The notes beneath the pieces are model-generated. The model searched no databases and was not told the origin of the DNA. It saw only the letters and a list, made by a program, of their open reading frames with translations. A DNA stretch of 64,000 nt. Source: Ooceraea biroi (Eukaryota > Arthropoda > Insecta > Hymenoptera > Formicidae). Within the stretch, counting starts at the first letter, position 1. Each line of letters begins with the position of its first letter. The stretch lies in NCBI RefSeq assembly GCF_003672135.1, contig NC_039510.1, positions 10,230,001 to 10,294,000 on the forward strand, written 5' to 3'. A program made the translations under genes and the position numbers. Shown piece by piece: positions 1 through 14,355 of the stretch.

Positions 1-2178
1 AGTTTACATATATAGGATTAGTATTATTTATTACGCGAGAAATCTCGCGGAGGGACCAGGCTGAAATTTTGCCATTGTTCGTGATATACATGTAAATTCG
101 AGCCTCAGTACCAGCAAGCTGGTCGGAACTTTTTGTTCGGCTTTCTCCGCCATCTCGGTGGTCAGGTCTTGTTCTACGGTGCATTATACTAAACTGAGAG
201 GATGCACAACGATCCGCAGACTCCGTGTGTTCTCTATTAACGTAGACAAAGCAACGCCCGAAGGATGGTGCTGCGAGCACACGGCAGAGTCCCGATTAAT
301 AAGATCCAATTAGCAGTTAATTAACACCTGCGAAACTTTTGCGCGCGACGCGGGCCCAGTCGTCGAAAGTTACATCGGCGACAGCTAAAACAATTACCGG
401 AAGACCATAATCGCATAGTTGAAGACGCGCTATTCGGTAGAAAGCAATGTTCCCTAAGAAAACAGTCGGAAGGGAAATTCGGGAATTACTTGAGCGCGTA
501 AACACACACTTTGATCTTTTCTGACATGTATTACACGGATACCTCCTAACTTTTAAGTCAATCCACTAAATTTTCACTCAACTTATGAAATTTTAAGACA
601 ATTAAGCAACTCTCTTCGTTTTGTTTGAGAAACTGAAACTTGAAGGACTCTGTTTTAAATCTTCTTTCTAATAAAACCTGAAATTCCATTACGTTGATTA
701 ATACGGAAATTGTAGAGGATATATCAGATTAGAAAACAAAATTCTTTTTAAGTTTTTAATTTTATTTATACATGTATAGAATGCTCCACATTGCACTTTT
801 TTTTAGATTTTGTAACGGATTTGTAGAGAGTGCAAGCTGTGCGGCTAAACTGCAAATAAAAGAAGCAACAATTTTAATCGTGATCTAATTCAAACGAAGC
901 GCGCGGGGAATGCGAAAGTTTCACTTCAATTCGGAGCACGCGCGCCGAAAAATCACTACAACGTAAACTTAAGTGTCGGAAATATTTGCACGTTTAGTCG
1001 TGAGTGACACCAACCCTTCTGAAAATGGAATTTTCAATATAAATTCCACGTGCACTTTGCAATGAAAATGTCGAAGGACTATCGGTCAGATTAATACTGA
1101 TTTCGCCCTGCGCTAGAACGATGCAACCAATCTAAGATGAGCACTGTTTTATTTGCAGATTTGTAGATATAGGATAGGATGTGTTTGCACAATTAAATTA
1201 ATTATAGGTGCGATAGTAATATGTAAGAAATTTACAAGAGTAATAAAGAAGGCTATTCATCGATCACTACAAGATTCCTTGTCGAAAACTCGCGATTACT
1301 ATTGCGATATTCTTTTACATGCACGCGTGTGTACATTCTTCGCGTCATAACTTCTTCAGCCATAAATAACTGTAAAAACTGACCACTGCCTCTTTGATCC
1401 TCAAGAGAAGGATTAAATGGACAAAGAGATTTACGTATATTACAACAATGTATAGTAACGTGTATTTTGAGCGCTAATCACATATATAAACAATTTCGTA
1501 ATTGTCAATAACATTTGAGTTGCTCCTTACTTGTAGTTAACCTTCGTCAGTATCGATGAAATATTACCGGAAGATCCTCATCATAGATATTCATAATTTC
1601 ATTTTCTTCTTCAGCTTTCTCTTTCCAGTAAACAGGTAATCGCAATGCATCAAATAATATGTTCTTGTATCACGAGAGTGTATGTTGTATGCAATGCATT
1701 TCACGGAAATATCAAATTACCATAATTTAACATTTGAAGCTTAATTTCCTAAAAAAAACCTTCATTATTCTAACACGCAATCTGCCAATTACTTCTCAGT
1801 CAGCGGTAAACTACCTCCCGTACGAGATGTGTACGTCAAAAAAATATATAAAAGATTGGAAATACAAAAAGTTACAGCCATTATCGAAAAAATAATGTAA
1901 CGCGTTGAAAGCTTCAGGACTGAAAAATCTATAATAACGCTTTTAGTTCAGGCGGATTTGGAAACGAATTTGCATCTTGGCCCTTGGGACTGTAATATGC
2001 CGAGAACGTTAATCCGCCGTTAGCCCGATGCACGACGAATAAGGACGTGCCTAATAACCAGCTCTTCCATCCTCTCGCTTACGTCTTGGTGCCTGTCGTT
2101 GCATTCTCGAGGAGCATAACGCGGGACGGGTGTGTATGTGTGTGTGCATGTGTGCGTGTGTGTTGGAGCTGTCATTAG

Positions 2179-2424
2179 TCCCGGGAATGCAAGTACGGCA
2201 CTGCCGAGGGCAGCAGTAGTAAAGGACACTCCACGGTTGGCCAGGGAGAAGCTCGCACCAAGCGAGAAACAAGCCAAGTTAGTTAATGGCGCAAAACCGG
2301 AAGTCCTCCTCGCCGAAGAGGAGGAAGACGCCTCCCTCGTCGAGAGGATTTTAATCCTCTCCTACGTGAGACAAGGAGATCCTGCAGCGTGGCAAGATTT
2401 TGTTACGGACGCTTCTGAGCGAAC
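2179..2424 (+). CDS. Possible internal coding exon of an unknown gene
   Basis: An open frame runs through 2132-2428. The part after the acceptor GAGCTGTCATTAG and before the donor CGAAC/GTGAGC is 246 nt (82 codons). It has coding-like composition: ..DTPRLAREKLAPSEKQAKLV, then LLAEEEEDASLVERILILSY and VRQGDPAAWQDFV. The start of the open frame, MYVCVHVCVCVG, is only translated (GT)n repeat and is not a believable N-terminus. I do not recognise the protein and found no partner exon. Two perfect short hairpins inside the segment (for example GAGAGGATT..AATCCTCTC at about 2342-2361) leave room for a non-coding explanation. Confidence 0.3.
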
Positions 2425-2747
2425 GTGAGCGAAACGTTCCGCCAGAAACTGCGTCGGAGCAACCATAAGCTATCCTTTCGAGCGGATGTGTGCGAGTTTC
2501 TGCGAATTTAATTAGTGCATCGCGTATACATATCGTGATTTACGTTGAAATGCAGGTTGACGTGTACGTTAGCGTCGTTACCCTATCTCCCGTTAATGGA
2601 AAATTATCCAGATCCGTGTTGAGGACGCGTGCAAGAGATAACTGACACGAGCCTTGAGAATTAGATCCGCTATGGAAGCGACTGTTCGCTTCTCTTTTGC
2701 GTCGTTTTCGCCTCTTCGCGTTTTATAATTTAATTTAATCGCGATTA

Positions 2748-3006
2748 TCTATACTATTATATAAATTTGAAAGTGCATACTTTGAAATGCATTTTCTCAA
2801 TAAACATGAACTATACACACAAGTGTGTTATATCACTTTGTTCGTCTTGACGAAAAGAAGGTCTTAACGTCTTTAGTTTTTTTAAATAATTCTTTTTAGA
2901 GGAAATAATCTATCTATACTATTATATGTATCTATACCTACTACAAGTTAATTAAACACAAAGTTTAATGTAAACTTTACCGGGCAAGGTCGGGTATTAA
3001 AGCTAG
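2748..3006 (+). mobile_element. Non-autonomous Helitron-like element
   Basis: The element starts A/TCTATACTATTATATAAA and ends with a GC-rich, imperfect hairpin (TACCGGGCAAGGTCGGGTA) 8 bases before CTAG/T. That is the Helitron arrangement: 5' TC, 3' hairpin plus CTRR, insertion between A and T, no terminal inverted repeats. A second copy of the 15-base 5' motif starts at 2913, suggesting a nested or partly duplicated 5' end. There is no coding capacity (259 bp). Confidence 0.55.
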
Positions 3007-6000
3007 TATATATATAAAATGGATTTTTTTCGAGCCGATTTGCTAATCCTCGCAAATCTCTGTCCTATTTTCATAGCTAATGGTCCAGATAATTTCCCAT
3101 AGTTTCAAGCATTTTTAAACATTTTTTTTACATTTTCAAGCACTTGGTTTTTTTAATTTGAAGAATGAAGATCATTTTTATCAGAGAATTTTATTTTTCG
3201 TATATAAACGATGCCAGGAAACGTGGCTTTAAACCATTCTCGTCTATATCTGCGATGCGAGAGAAATCTCGTGAGAGTCACTGCTATCACTATCGTGCAT
3301 CGCAGCGCGTTTGCGCTCACTGCCAAGTGCAACGGTGCACGTGCGATGGTACGCCGGCCGCCGATCGTACATGCGGCGGTATGAATGGAGCGAACTCTGC
3401 CCTTATCTCCCCACCTGTGACCCCCTCGCCTCGGTCTCTCCCATCCCCATGGAATAGCGCATATAACCCGTAACGTAACCATTACACGCACGCACTTGGT
3501 CCATGGTGCGCGGCGAACGTTCGCGAGACCACGCGAGACGTGGGCGAGAGAACTGACGATCGTTACGGGGGCTGCTGGTAGTCGTGCTGGACCATCTTTG
3601 CTTCACTCGGAAGGTCAACGTCTAGAATGGAATGAATATTTTCTTATCATGTATTATCTCGATGATACTTGATGGAAAACTTATTTTTATCGAATGCAAA
3701 CAAGCTGACTCTTCTGCCAGCAAAATTCATGATATATTTATCATGCGTATCTTTGATATTTATTAACTGTATATCTATACAGTTTATGTATTTTAGATAA
3801 AAAAACGTGCTTTTTGAAATTTAATTATTCTGCACAAAGATTTTCTGTCATGACAGATAAGCAAGTTACTACTTCTCCCTTTTATACTAGCAAAAGTCGA
3901 GAAACTTACAAGCTTTTTTATTATTCTCAACGAAAATATTCTTCAAGTAAACGATAACTTGAGAATTATATCTATACCATCTATTTGACAAAGACTGATA
4001 TCTCCGTTGAGAATAATACCGGAAGACTTGGACAATATTCGCTTCGTATCCAGTTTCCAATTTGTTGTTTTTGAGAATCAAGGCGAATGCACCGACGTGC
4101 TTCCGTAGCGGCTTTTGTTTGCTTCAATCGTTCGGACATTTATTTATTTGCCGAACCTCTCTGGGAAATACCAGAAGACTACACGAGCAAGCAGTTTTGA
4201 TCAGAACGATAAGAGTAGTGGATAGCTTTACAAACACTTTTCTTAAAAAGTTAAAAATGTAAATTACACGATATCACGAAGAAAATATGGAATTTTCGGA
4301 GTAAAATCACACGACGAGACGTCGTCGTCAGATGGACGACTAAATACTGCGATCCACAAACAAAGTCTACGAACCTGTCGTATAATGCTGAAACCAGAAC
4401 GCATCGTTGCGCCCGCAATCCCGTTCTTTCGAAATGTCGCACTAGCGAAATTGGCCAATCGGTTTCTGAATCGCGTCCATCTCCACCAGGCCCGCACCTA
4501 GGACACACTGATAAATCGGATCCTCCCTGATAAATCAGCCTGTACACGACGATAAATTCGTGGCGAGTCTTTCTCTATCTCTCTCTCTCGGACATATCGC
4601 GAGGACATATCGCGTGATCACATTCAATTAATAACCGTGCAGTCGAGATTCTTTGAAGCAAACGCCATATGTTTTGATAGTGGCAAATACGGAATATGCA
4701 AAAATCATGTATCGGGGCTATTTTAAAAATATGTATTGTGCAAAAACATTATACGTTTAACAATCACCGAACAAAAAATTATTTTAAATTATTCAAAGTA
4801 TAATTGACGTACAGCTAATTGATAATTTAAATTAATAATGTGAGAGACACTGTACCGGCATAAATGATGTGATAAAATAATAATAAATAACTGCTGCCAC
4901 GTTTTTGCAGAATTTGGAAATAGAAATATGTATATAGAAATTAACAAAATTTTTATAAGTTTTTAACGGGCAAACTACGCTATTGTCAAGTTTGGCTAAG
5001 CAAAACCTCGCATAATGGCTTAATTTCATTCCCACACAATGGATTAATTTCTATTTCAAAGAGAATACAATGGTTCATTTGAAAGAAAAATCGATGAGCG
5101 GAGAAACTTTTTTTACGAATGCCAAAGCAAACTTCTCTCGTGAGCAATTATCCCGTTGAGTCACGATCGCAAAATAGCGGTCCGAGAAGGGATACACCAA
5201 CGGCGATTCTTTTTTACCTTCAACGGTACGACCTCCCTGATAAAAGACCTTGGCCTTATAGGAAGTCGAGGAGGTTGCCTGACAGGACGAAAAGGCGAAA
5301 GGCGGTGGACCGAGCAGGAAGAAAAAGATCGACACAGGGCCAGGAAGAGAGGTAAGGTGAGCCGCGGCGACCGACCCACGACTTTTGACTCTGCTTAAAG
5401 CCACCTGGCAACTGGATACAAAGATTTTAACAAGGCGCTGGAAAACACTGAACGGCGGCGGGAGGGTTTTCGAGTAGTCAAGTGAGAGAGCCAAGACAGC
5501 AACCTATAATTAACGAATTCGCGATATGTACACGCGAATTGACGAACGAACGAACCACCTCTGTGATGAAACTGAGCTGCCCGTTATCACAATTTCATTC
5601 TCTTTTTCTCTCTGTTTTCCCTTTTTTTTCTCTCTCTCTCTCCCCTCGGGCGAAATAATAATGTTCAGTATTGTATTATAATTCAAACATTTCGGTTTTA
5701 AAGATGGAAAATATATTTTATACGCGAAGTAATATGTAGCAATTTCTTTGATTTTTATCGAGCTGTTTTTATAGGAAACTTTATGCTTTGTCTCTTTAAA
5801 AAGATGCTAAGAGATAACCAATACGAGAAAAGAACTTTTGTATTAACATAATTCTACGAGCAAGGAAAAATTCGAGAAAATAAACATTTATCCAATCGAT
5901 AGACTAAAATTTGTCGCAGGATGCATCCGTCACTGCAAGGCAACATAGAAATAAGCGTGCGGCAGTGACAAATCGTCCGTCGCCAGAGCGACGATGAGGT

Positions 6001-9000
6001 GTCCTTAATCAAAACAGATGTGCACACAAGACGAATTTGGAAGATAACGCAAGCAGGATGTAATGGTTTCTACTAGGGAACAGAAGAGACGTAGACGTTA
6101 TCACAAAGGCCAACCGAAGTTTAGCAAATCTCGTTAATCAGCTCATCTGTAAATTTTCCAATTTGTCGTTTATCAAACAGATGCAATAAACATAGGATAC
6201 TGAAAAGTAACGCTAAAAGGAAACACAAAATCATTATCATTATCGCAAGAGGGATACTTAATTTTTTTGATTGCGATGTTGATGAATAGATAGTTTAACA
6301 TTTCTTTTGTTCCGTTGATCGTGCGCGCGAAAAAATAGAAGGGATCGCCGTCAAATCGGTATATCTGGATCGAGAACTGAACTCTTTTGTTCTACACTTG
6401 AGGCAAAATCGAGACGAAAATAACACATACGAGCACGAGACAATATCGTTCGTTTCGGGAATTAAAGGGAACGTACAGCCACTGGCGTCGCATTCAGTCA
6501 TTCTTGAATATTACATTTGAATGTACATCTGTTTTTCATTACCTATGAATACTTCGTACAATTAATTAACACAATTGCACAAATCATATCTTGTTGTTAT
6601 GCCAAATATAAATTGTAAAAATAGTTGAGCAACATAATAAAAATTGAATTATTAATTGCGTTTCTCTGCAGCAAAAATAATTTCTACAATATCACGTTTC
6701 TCTCTCTTGATTAAAAACGTCATTGGGATTTTTGGAAATATTTTTATATCTCGAAAAGTTGTCACACATCTGACAGACGTGCCGTAACAATGCTTGAAAT
6801 GTAGGAATTTACTCCCGTCAGTGAGACGTGTGCATGGATCGATTCTCGCGGAGCTGCGCTCTATTGCCTGGATGATTGTCATCTTACTTAACAAATACTT
6901 AACAAATGTTTTTATAGATTACCGATAGATGACCGTGAAACATTGGCCTGATTGCGATTGACAGCTGTGGTTAACAATTGCTTTGCCGTACAATCGCATT
7001 TGCCTACTATTTTTTTATTTCATATCTATGCGTATGACAATACAAATATTATCAAGCGACAAATTGTAACGATAAATAAATTAATTTAATAATTTTCACT
7101 GAATTTTTTATTAAATATCATGTGAATATTAATAACTGCATAATTAACAATATAATAATAATTAACACTGAACAAAATAATTTGTCTCTAATAAAACTCG
7201 TTTCCATTATTTACACGCGATTATCGCGAATAGGCGACATTATTTCCCTGCGTCTGTTTAATGGAAAATCGGAGATTATCGAGTTTTCGATAACTCGCAA
7301 TTTAACGAACAGGTGTACCGACGCCATTGGACACGTGTGTAGGTATACGTCTCGTGGCCCGTCCCACGAGTCACTTTCGAAGGTATATACGAGCGAGCGG
7401 CGATGAATGGACCGGAACAGGTTCTGAATCTTATGCAATGATAAATGAGTGACCCCACGGCATCAGCTTCACCTGCACACCTGGATGAGAGAGGGACTCG
7501 TCCGTGGATGAGCGCACGTGGTCGTGCGTGTGCGTGCGAGATCCGCGAACGCTGCATCACTGAATGAATCTCGCCTGCGTCCGCCGCAATAATCATAAAT
7601 CCATAATTAATAAACGTTGCGCTCTCGCAGGATTGCATCCGACGGTTCTGTTTCCCACCGTCGAGCCCGTGTTATCCCATAAAAGCCATAATTGCTTCGG
7701 ATGTACATAATCGTCGATACTTTCACTCCGCGACGGCACTCGTTGACACCCAGCGAGATTCTTCCTCCCTCGGACATTGAATTTCTATCGATCAGCACGA
7801 TATACGTCGAGGTACTTTGTAGGTGGTATCTCGTTTCTCGTCAAAATTACTGTTATCCAATGATAATACTCTCCTAATAATAATTTTCGGATGGCTTCGG
7901 GTTATTTTTTCATGCACGTTCTGCACGAGATCAGCTAGAAAATGCTCGTTATATGAGAATCATCACGTGTCAGTTAATCCTGTCAACTCTCTTGGCACAA
8001 TACGATATGATTTAGGAAACACGACGAATTTCATAAAAATATTGTTTTATAACTGTTTTATAATAATTGTAATCTGTGTCAATGTTAATGAAAGTTGAAA
8101 CGAAGTTACAATATTCTATAGGTAATTGTACTTTTATAAAAATATGAAAATGCAAAATAAAAATTGCGCATTGTTATATACATATATTTTAATAAAGAAA
8201 CAAGTCTTAAAAGTATGTATCGATATTTACTTTTGATTACCACACTATGCATCATTAAATCTTTCGGTTTAATGAATAGAAAAACCATTCGGCACTAAAA
8301 TACACATTGCGATATATTTTCTGTTCTACGCCGTCTGTCAATATGCCTCCTCAGATAACACATTTTTATTCCCGTTCTCTTCGTCAATTCTTTTTTCTTG
8401 TGCTGTCACATGACAGGTTTCACGTTTCGCGGAAACACGTGCGCCTGTCGTATGGCATTAATAAAAAAAAAGGCAAGGGAAAGAGAGTGAGAGAGGAAAA
8501 AGGGAACAACACAGCACTTGGAAAGAATGACAGAACGGACGAGAGAAATGTGCGAGAGGAAGAACGCAGACTCGTCGGCATGAGGCCGTTAATTTTTCAC
8601 ATTGCCGCGTAACGGAGCAGCTAATAGTAGCTTTCGTTCCTTTCCCTTCTTTCCCTCGGCTCCCCGCAGGCTTTCTTCTTTCCCACTGAACGATCTTCGA
8701 CCTCGTGGCTTAAGTTGCAAGGTGAATTATTCATGCGACGAATAATTAGGCGCCTTATATTGACGCGTGACACGGGACCTGAATACTGGTTGCAACAGAA
8801 TAGTGCAGCTATATTCGCGTTTAAATTCGTATTGCACGGTTCGCAGATGGGCGATTCAGAGCGGACAAGATGCTCGGGAGAGTTTCATTCGGTCTGAATG
8901 TTCATGCCCTTCATACCTTTGCGGATTACTGCGGTAACGCTAACTGCGACTATTTAGTTCTGTGGATATCCGTTTGTTGAAACATTTCCATTCACAGACG

Positions 9001-12000
9001 TCGCTATCGTCTTATCCTATCCTCAGTCACGGAAATGTACTCACTGGCTGCAAGTACAGTAACGAGTTAATTTCCGAATTTGTAAACGTGATTAAATTTC
9101 CGAGCGAAAGGCAATAAGTCACGATTACGATACCTTACAGCAAGAAGATCCACTATTTCTAACAGTTGAAAGAGGAAAGGGAGAGAGGGACGATACAACC
9201 GTTTATCTCACATCGTCTTTTAATCGGATCTTGATGTTTACGAGGATGATTCTAGGCCAGGAGTACCAGTTGCAACGATCGATAGTAAAAACAGGGTTGA
9301 TGGATTAACCGAGCATACGCGTTAGCATCACCCGTTACGGGCGAAGCAGCCATAATTTTCAGGCCGGTAAATGGGACTCGCGAGGCCAAACTTCCTTCCG
9401 TTTCGAACTCCGGGCGGCGTAACGAACGATCGACGATCGAGGGCTTCCCGTTCCAACGAAGGGTTAAACTTTCTTTCTCTCCGCGCCTCTACCCCTCTAG
9501 CCCCGCCGCGCTCGTCTTTTTTTCGCCTGCCTTAATTACATGTTAATGTCAGGATTATCAGCGTAGCCAAGCGACACGAAGTGGAAAAGTTCGTGCGGCG
9601 GGTTAAGCGTTTCTGAAGTAGTTAAACATTTTTCTAATCGACCTTAATAGAGTTCTTGCCGATCCTTTTAACTACCGCGATCCTCCGGAATCCGCCATAT
9701 TCGCGTAAGGGGCGGCTCATAACTACCTCTTTATTTCTTCATTAACCGACCGATTGAACTTAGCGTCCGCAAAAATTGCGAACGGTCGCTTCTTGACGTT
9801 CATAACGAGCGCTGAGCGTTATCCTGCCGTTTTTCTAACAGTACATTCGTGCATAATTAAAACACGTTAATCCTTATTATTGGCGGATACAAATATATAT
9901 TTTCCGCTGAATATGCACATAGTTTTTCTTCTTACAAAACACATTCTCTGTCATGTTGTTGCACTATGGTGCGTGCGTATATCACGGGACATATATTGAT
10001 CTAGACGAGTTGCCACGAGCAAAAAGAGCAAGAATCCTTTGGGAGTAAATTACATCCTAATCAAAGTGCATTACAAAGGAAAAATAGAGTGAAATATGAA
10101 AGTTGCAAGCTGCTTCAGCATCTCTTACAGCTTACATTTATCAAACAGTGATATGAATAATATCATCACAAAGAGATATGAATGATATTATCATGTAAAA
10201 TTGTAATACCGTGGGTTTAAAATTCTAAAAGCTCTGAAAATTAACAAATTGCGAAATTTCAAGACATTGCGGATCAACTAATATGAAACAAGAAAATCTC
10301 TACATTTTAAGGTCCATGGAACAAAATCTATTCTTTTTCTAGATCAGATGTAGATATTTCTTTCAGCAGATATCCCAATGTTTCAGTCAATACGTGCTGC
10401 GCTTATCGTCTCAAACAATCTCATCTAAAATCAGTCGGGCATTGCATAATCTCAGTATACTGCAGTTGGAAGTGAGTGGCCTTTAGCCATGACATGGCGC
10501 AGGAGATGGGTCTCGAAATATTTCAGACAAAGTATTTCAACCCGATCCGTGTGTATCCATATCTACAGGCGCACTCCGCTTCCCACGTTCCAAGAGTACC
10601 ATGACTTGTTGACTCAGGTCAGCCTTAAGGTCTTTGAAATTATACGACGGCCATCTTGTGGACGTCCCGTGACTATTCACGAAGCCGTAACCGCCGTCCG
10701 GCAGGAGATAAAGCCGGGAAGAAGTCCTCGACCAAGTGGTAACCCACGAAAACGACACGGCGAGATAAACAATCGACGAAACGCGACGTATCGCCACGTT
10801 ATGCACGGGTTTATAGTTGTACAGGATGTCCCGCATTGACTGGATGCTTTTAAGGGTGGATTTCTCAGACATTAATATAAATTCCTCTTCTACGCGTAGC
10901 GTAATGTATTAATAATAATTAATGAGAAATAATGCTTGTTTCATGATACAATAGAGTTGTATAATAATCTATATAAAATAAGATAATTATTAATTCATTT
11001 GAAATGAAATGCAAGATATAACGTTGGTATCGTGATACACGTCGCATAGTTCTATTAAATTCCAACAGTGGTTACGAGTTTTAGGATACAGTTTAATTTA
11101 AGCATAACTTCGGTACAAAACTTCATTTAACGCGTACCGCAACCGAGTTCTTAATGAACACAGATACCGACCAACATTCATAAGGATAATTGTAAGCTAA
11201 TGCGAGCGGATCCTTCATACCGAGGCGTTCCGCCGAGCACCGTCTACGCATCGTGAATACCGAATTAACACCTAGTTAAGTTCCGAAGAACACAGTCATT
11301 TGCATGTTAGACGCGGTCTATCTTCTTGTGTGCATACAACTTGCGATGGGCATTAACAGTTACTGTGGATTATATCGCCTTCAGGCTTTGCACAGAAATT
11401 TCGGATTACTGGTTAATTACATTCACGTACATTAATTTGTTTATATACACGTATCCCGAAAGAAATCGCCGTTATGAATTATTTGAAAGAAATAGTTATA
11501 TCTTTGCCATTATTTCGTGACAAAAGCTGGCTTTGTTGTCACTTGCACAGATCATTTCCGATTCCAAGATCATTTAATTAACGTCTCAAGATCATCTTCA
11601 GTAGAAAGTATTTTTTGAACTTGATAAGCTTGCACGATGCAACATGCTTTGTTGAATCATGTGAAAATCGTGTATAAATGAATTCGTCCCACGTCAGGTC
11701 GTGCCAGGTCTCAATTGCTTAACCCATTAAACTATATTCTTGAAAGAAGGATCATTAACAAGGAAACAACTGTAAAACTACTCCTTGTTCGTGAATCGGC
11801 GTACTAAGCAGGTAACAACGATTTTACGTGCGCTACGTGCATCGCATTATCACACTATTATCTCACGCACACGCCGTACACATAATATTATCATTATTTT
11901 TGTGTTACGATTAAAATTATCCGATAACAATTAAAGTAAGATTATGTGATGACTTCCTGTATCTAGAAAACAGCTAATCGGGAATCTCATTTAGAAATTT

Positions 12001-13781
12001 ATGGAAAAAATGCTACTAATAATAAATGAATAAATATATATAAAAATATTGAATTACTGATCAAACAAGATGATGACAAACATGGTGAATGTTCATCAAC
12101 TTAACATACATAAAATGTACTCGCATTATTCATTACAATCGTAGCCAACAAATCGATAATCAAGGAGAAGGAGACAGCAAGTTCAACGGCTCGTACAATA
12201 ATTGCGTAAGCGGTAATAGTGGCCGGAATTGCATAAATAAATTCATCGCCCACGTTTTCTGTAGAAATTACATAATTTCCTCACCGTGGAAAAATAGTGT
12301 CGCCCCTATTAAGTCATTATGAATATTAAACAAATATTCCGGTCCGGCGAGCAAAAGGTTAGGCAACCGCCGCGGAATTTTTTCCATTACAATGAGCCGG
12401 GTAAACAATGTAAGAGAAGACTTTATGAATATTCACCCGACGTTATATACACTCTTCTTCGAAGGCGTACCATAAAATTTCCACTAACGTGATTCTAGCA
12501 TTTCCATTCTACCGTTGCGCCGCACTACCGAGGAAAACGGTATTCTTTTCATCGGGAAAGAGTTGCGGCGGCGGGGAAAGAGAGATACGGTAATTTCAAT
12601 AACATCGATACGAGATTGCTATGAATTTTCATTGAATCTCGCTGGGGATTCCGTTACAATAACGCACCGCGTGTTTGCGTCACATGGAAAATTACAAAGG
12701 AAATGTTTTACGCGACATCATAAAACAAAACTTGAAATTCGGCTGCAGAGAAAATAACGCGGATTTTCATATCATATCATATAAATTCATATCATATAAA
12801 GATATAATAATATCTTTTCTCTTTCTTCTTTTTTTATCGGAGACATATGTAACAGAGAGATCATCCGATCGTCAAAGCGATCCCCGAGCCTGGTGTCCAC
12901 CTGTTGTCAATGCACATTACGAAAATTCCACGTGCATTTACTGCATGTGGAAAAGAGGCGAGCTCAATACGGTAGTTTTCATTCCGACAATATCGCCACG
13001 AATTTTCATTAACTTTGGCTTGAATACATTGTATTTATAAGCACCATTATTTTCACGAGAATATAACGTTTCAACGATATTAATTATATTACGCTTTTAT
13101 TGCAATATATACGATCAGGTAATTTTTACTCTTTCATTTACATAAGGGAAATTAGCTTGCGCTGTAAAACACGAAAATTAAATTGTCGACATTATTATTA
13201 CATTACGATTATATATATCTCTTGGGAAAGTTTTTCCGTTTTAAACTTTGGACATGTTTCATGTTAATTTCATATAGATGATACACGTGATTAATTAATC
13301 AGTTTCTCCATTTCGTGAACTCCATCGAAACTCATCATGCAAAATTATTCACTTTGAGTGCGCACATCTAACGTATGTATAACATATACACATACACACG
13401 CGCGCTTTTCGTTACAGCTTTCGAATTATACAAGAAATCATCGTGAACGCTATGAAATCCCACGTTTGAATTTCGATTTGTCGCATTTGCACGTTACACA
13501 GCTCACTGATCAACTCCACACTTTATTACAATATAGCTGTACCTGTCGCAGCAGCGGCAGCAGTACCACGACATGTAACAACAACTCAAAGTGCATTACA
13601 TCTTAGGACGCGCAATTACGAGCAATTACTCTCCTTGAAGTAATACTTGGCAAGCTGCCACTAAACATTATCGGACGCGAGTACCGAAGGTGAACTCTCG
13701 ACCATCGACGCCTATGACAATTGTTGTGTGCCGACATTTAGTCAGACGAGAATCAGAAGAAACTCATTCACCAGACCCGAG
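3007..13781. other. No supported gene
   Basis: AT-rich DNA with GC-rich islands near 3250-3600, 5150-5400, 7400-7600 and 9300-9700. Open frames are short, without splice support or recognisable protein. Homopyrimidine and GA runs occur near 5580-5640 and 8460-8560. The islands could be regulatory. A GC-richer patch at 10490-10840 is open on both strands and ends with TACAGGATGTCCC, recalling insect transposon ends; nothing firmer can be said. Confidence 0.5.
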
Positions 13782-14355
13782 CAGGGGCGGACTGGACGCG
13801 AGTCTTCTCGAGGATTCCGGAAGAGAGACCGATCATCTTCAAGAGGGAATTGTTGGAGCACATACCCTCAGGATTGAAATCGTACCGATTTGAACGATTT
13901 TGCTGTCCAATACCGGGATTATTCTCAATGTTTCCATATGGCATCGAAATCTAAATTTCGCATAATTACATCTCGAGATCTCGGGTTCTGTATTATATAT
14001 TCAACCGTATCGATACACTGAGAAAAATTTCTATCGGATAAACCGATTAAATAGTGTATCCGATTGTTACTCTTGTTTTCCGATTAAATGATGGATATAT
14101 TCGATTACCTTCATCAGATATGTCCGATCATTTTCTTTGCCTTTTATACAATTTAATCGGATATATCCGTTTGTTACTATTTAATTGGATTATCCGATTA
14201 GATAGGCCATGATATTTTTCTCAGTGTATCTCGCATAAGAAAATTGTAGAAAATAATTGCGTAATTAATTCTTGAGGGTGTTTCCTTGCACACTATTTCT
14301 TTCCGTATCGTAGGATATAAATGCAAGTAACAATTTCTCGGGCAATCCGCCCCTG
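13782..14355. mobile_element. TIR DNA-transposon relic (outer element)
   Basis: CAGGGGCGGACTGG at 13782 is mirrored by CAATCCGCCCCTG ending at 14355: inverted terminal repeats of about 13 bases with one or two differences. No clear target-site duplication flanks it, so it is old or incomplete. The CAG..CTG termini recall hAT-type elements, which is inference. An unrelated MITE is inserted inside (14012-14230). No transposase frame remains. Confidence 0.45.
14012..14230. mobile_element. MITE with 17-bp perfect terminal inverted repeats
   Basis: GATACACTGAGAAAAAT at the left end is the exact reverse complement of ATTTTTCTCAGTGTATC at the right end. The 219-bp body repeats variants of TATCCGATTA in both directions, making a loose palindrome. 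If the repeat proper is CACTGAGAAAAAT, the flanks are TA on both sides, as in Tc1/mariner-type MITEs. It sits inside the outer TIR element. Confidence 0.7.

Noticed and set aside
2132..2178. MYVCVHVCVCVG start of the 98-codon frame
   Set aside because: Translated (GT)n microsatellite, not a believable protein start; only the later part was kept as a candidate.
5075..5494. 139-codon minus-strand frame
   Set aside because: Overlapping open frames on both strands in a GC-rich patch, no splice sites or recognisable protein features.
10489..10872. Open frames on both strands, one containing GKR as in peptide precursors
   Set aside because: No signal peptide, both strands equally open, and a transposon-like TACAGGATGTCCC at the edge; a peptide precursor is not supported.
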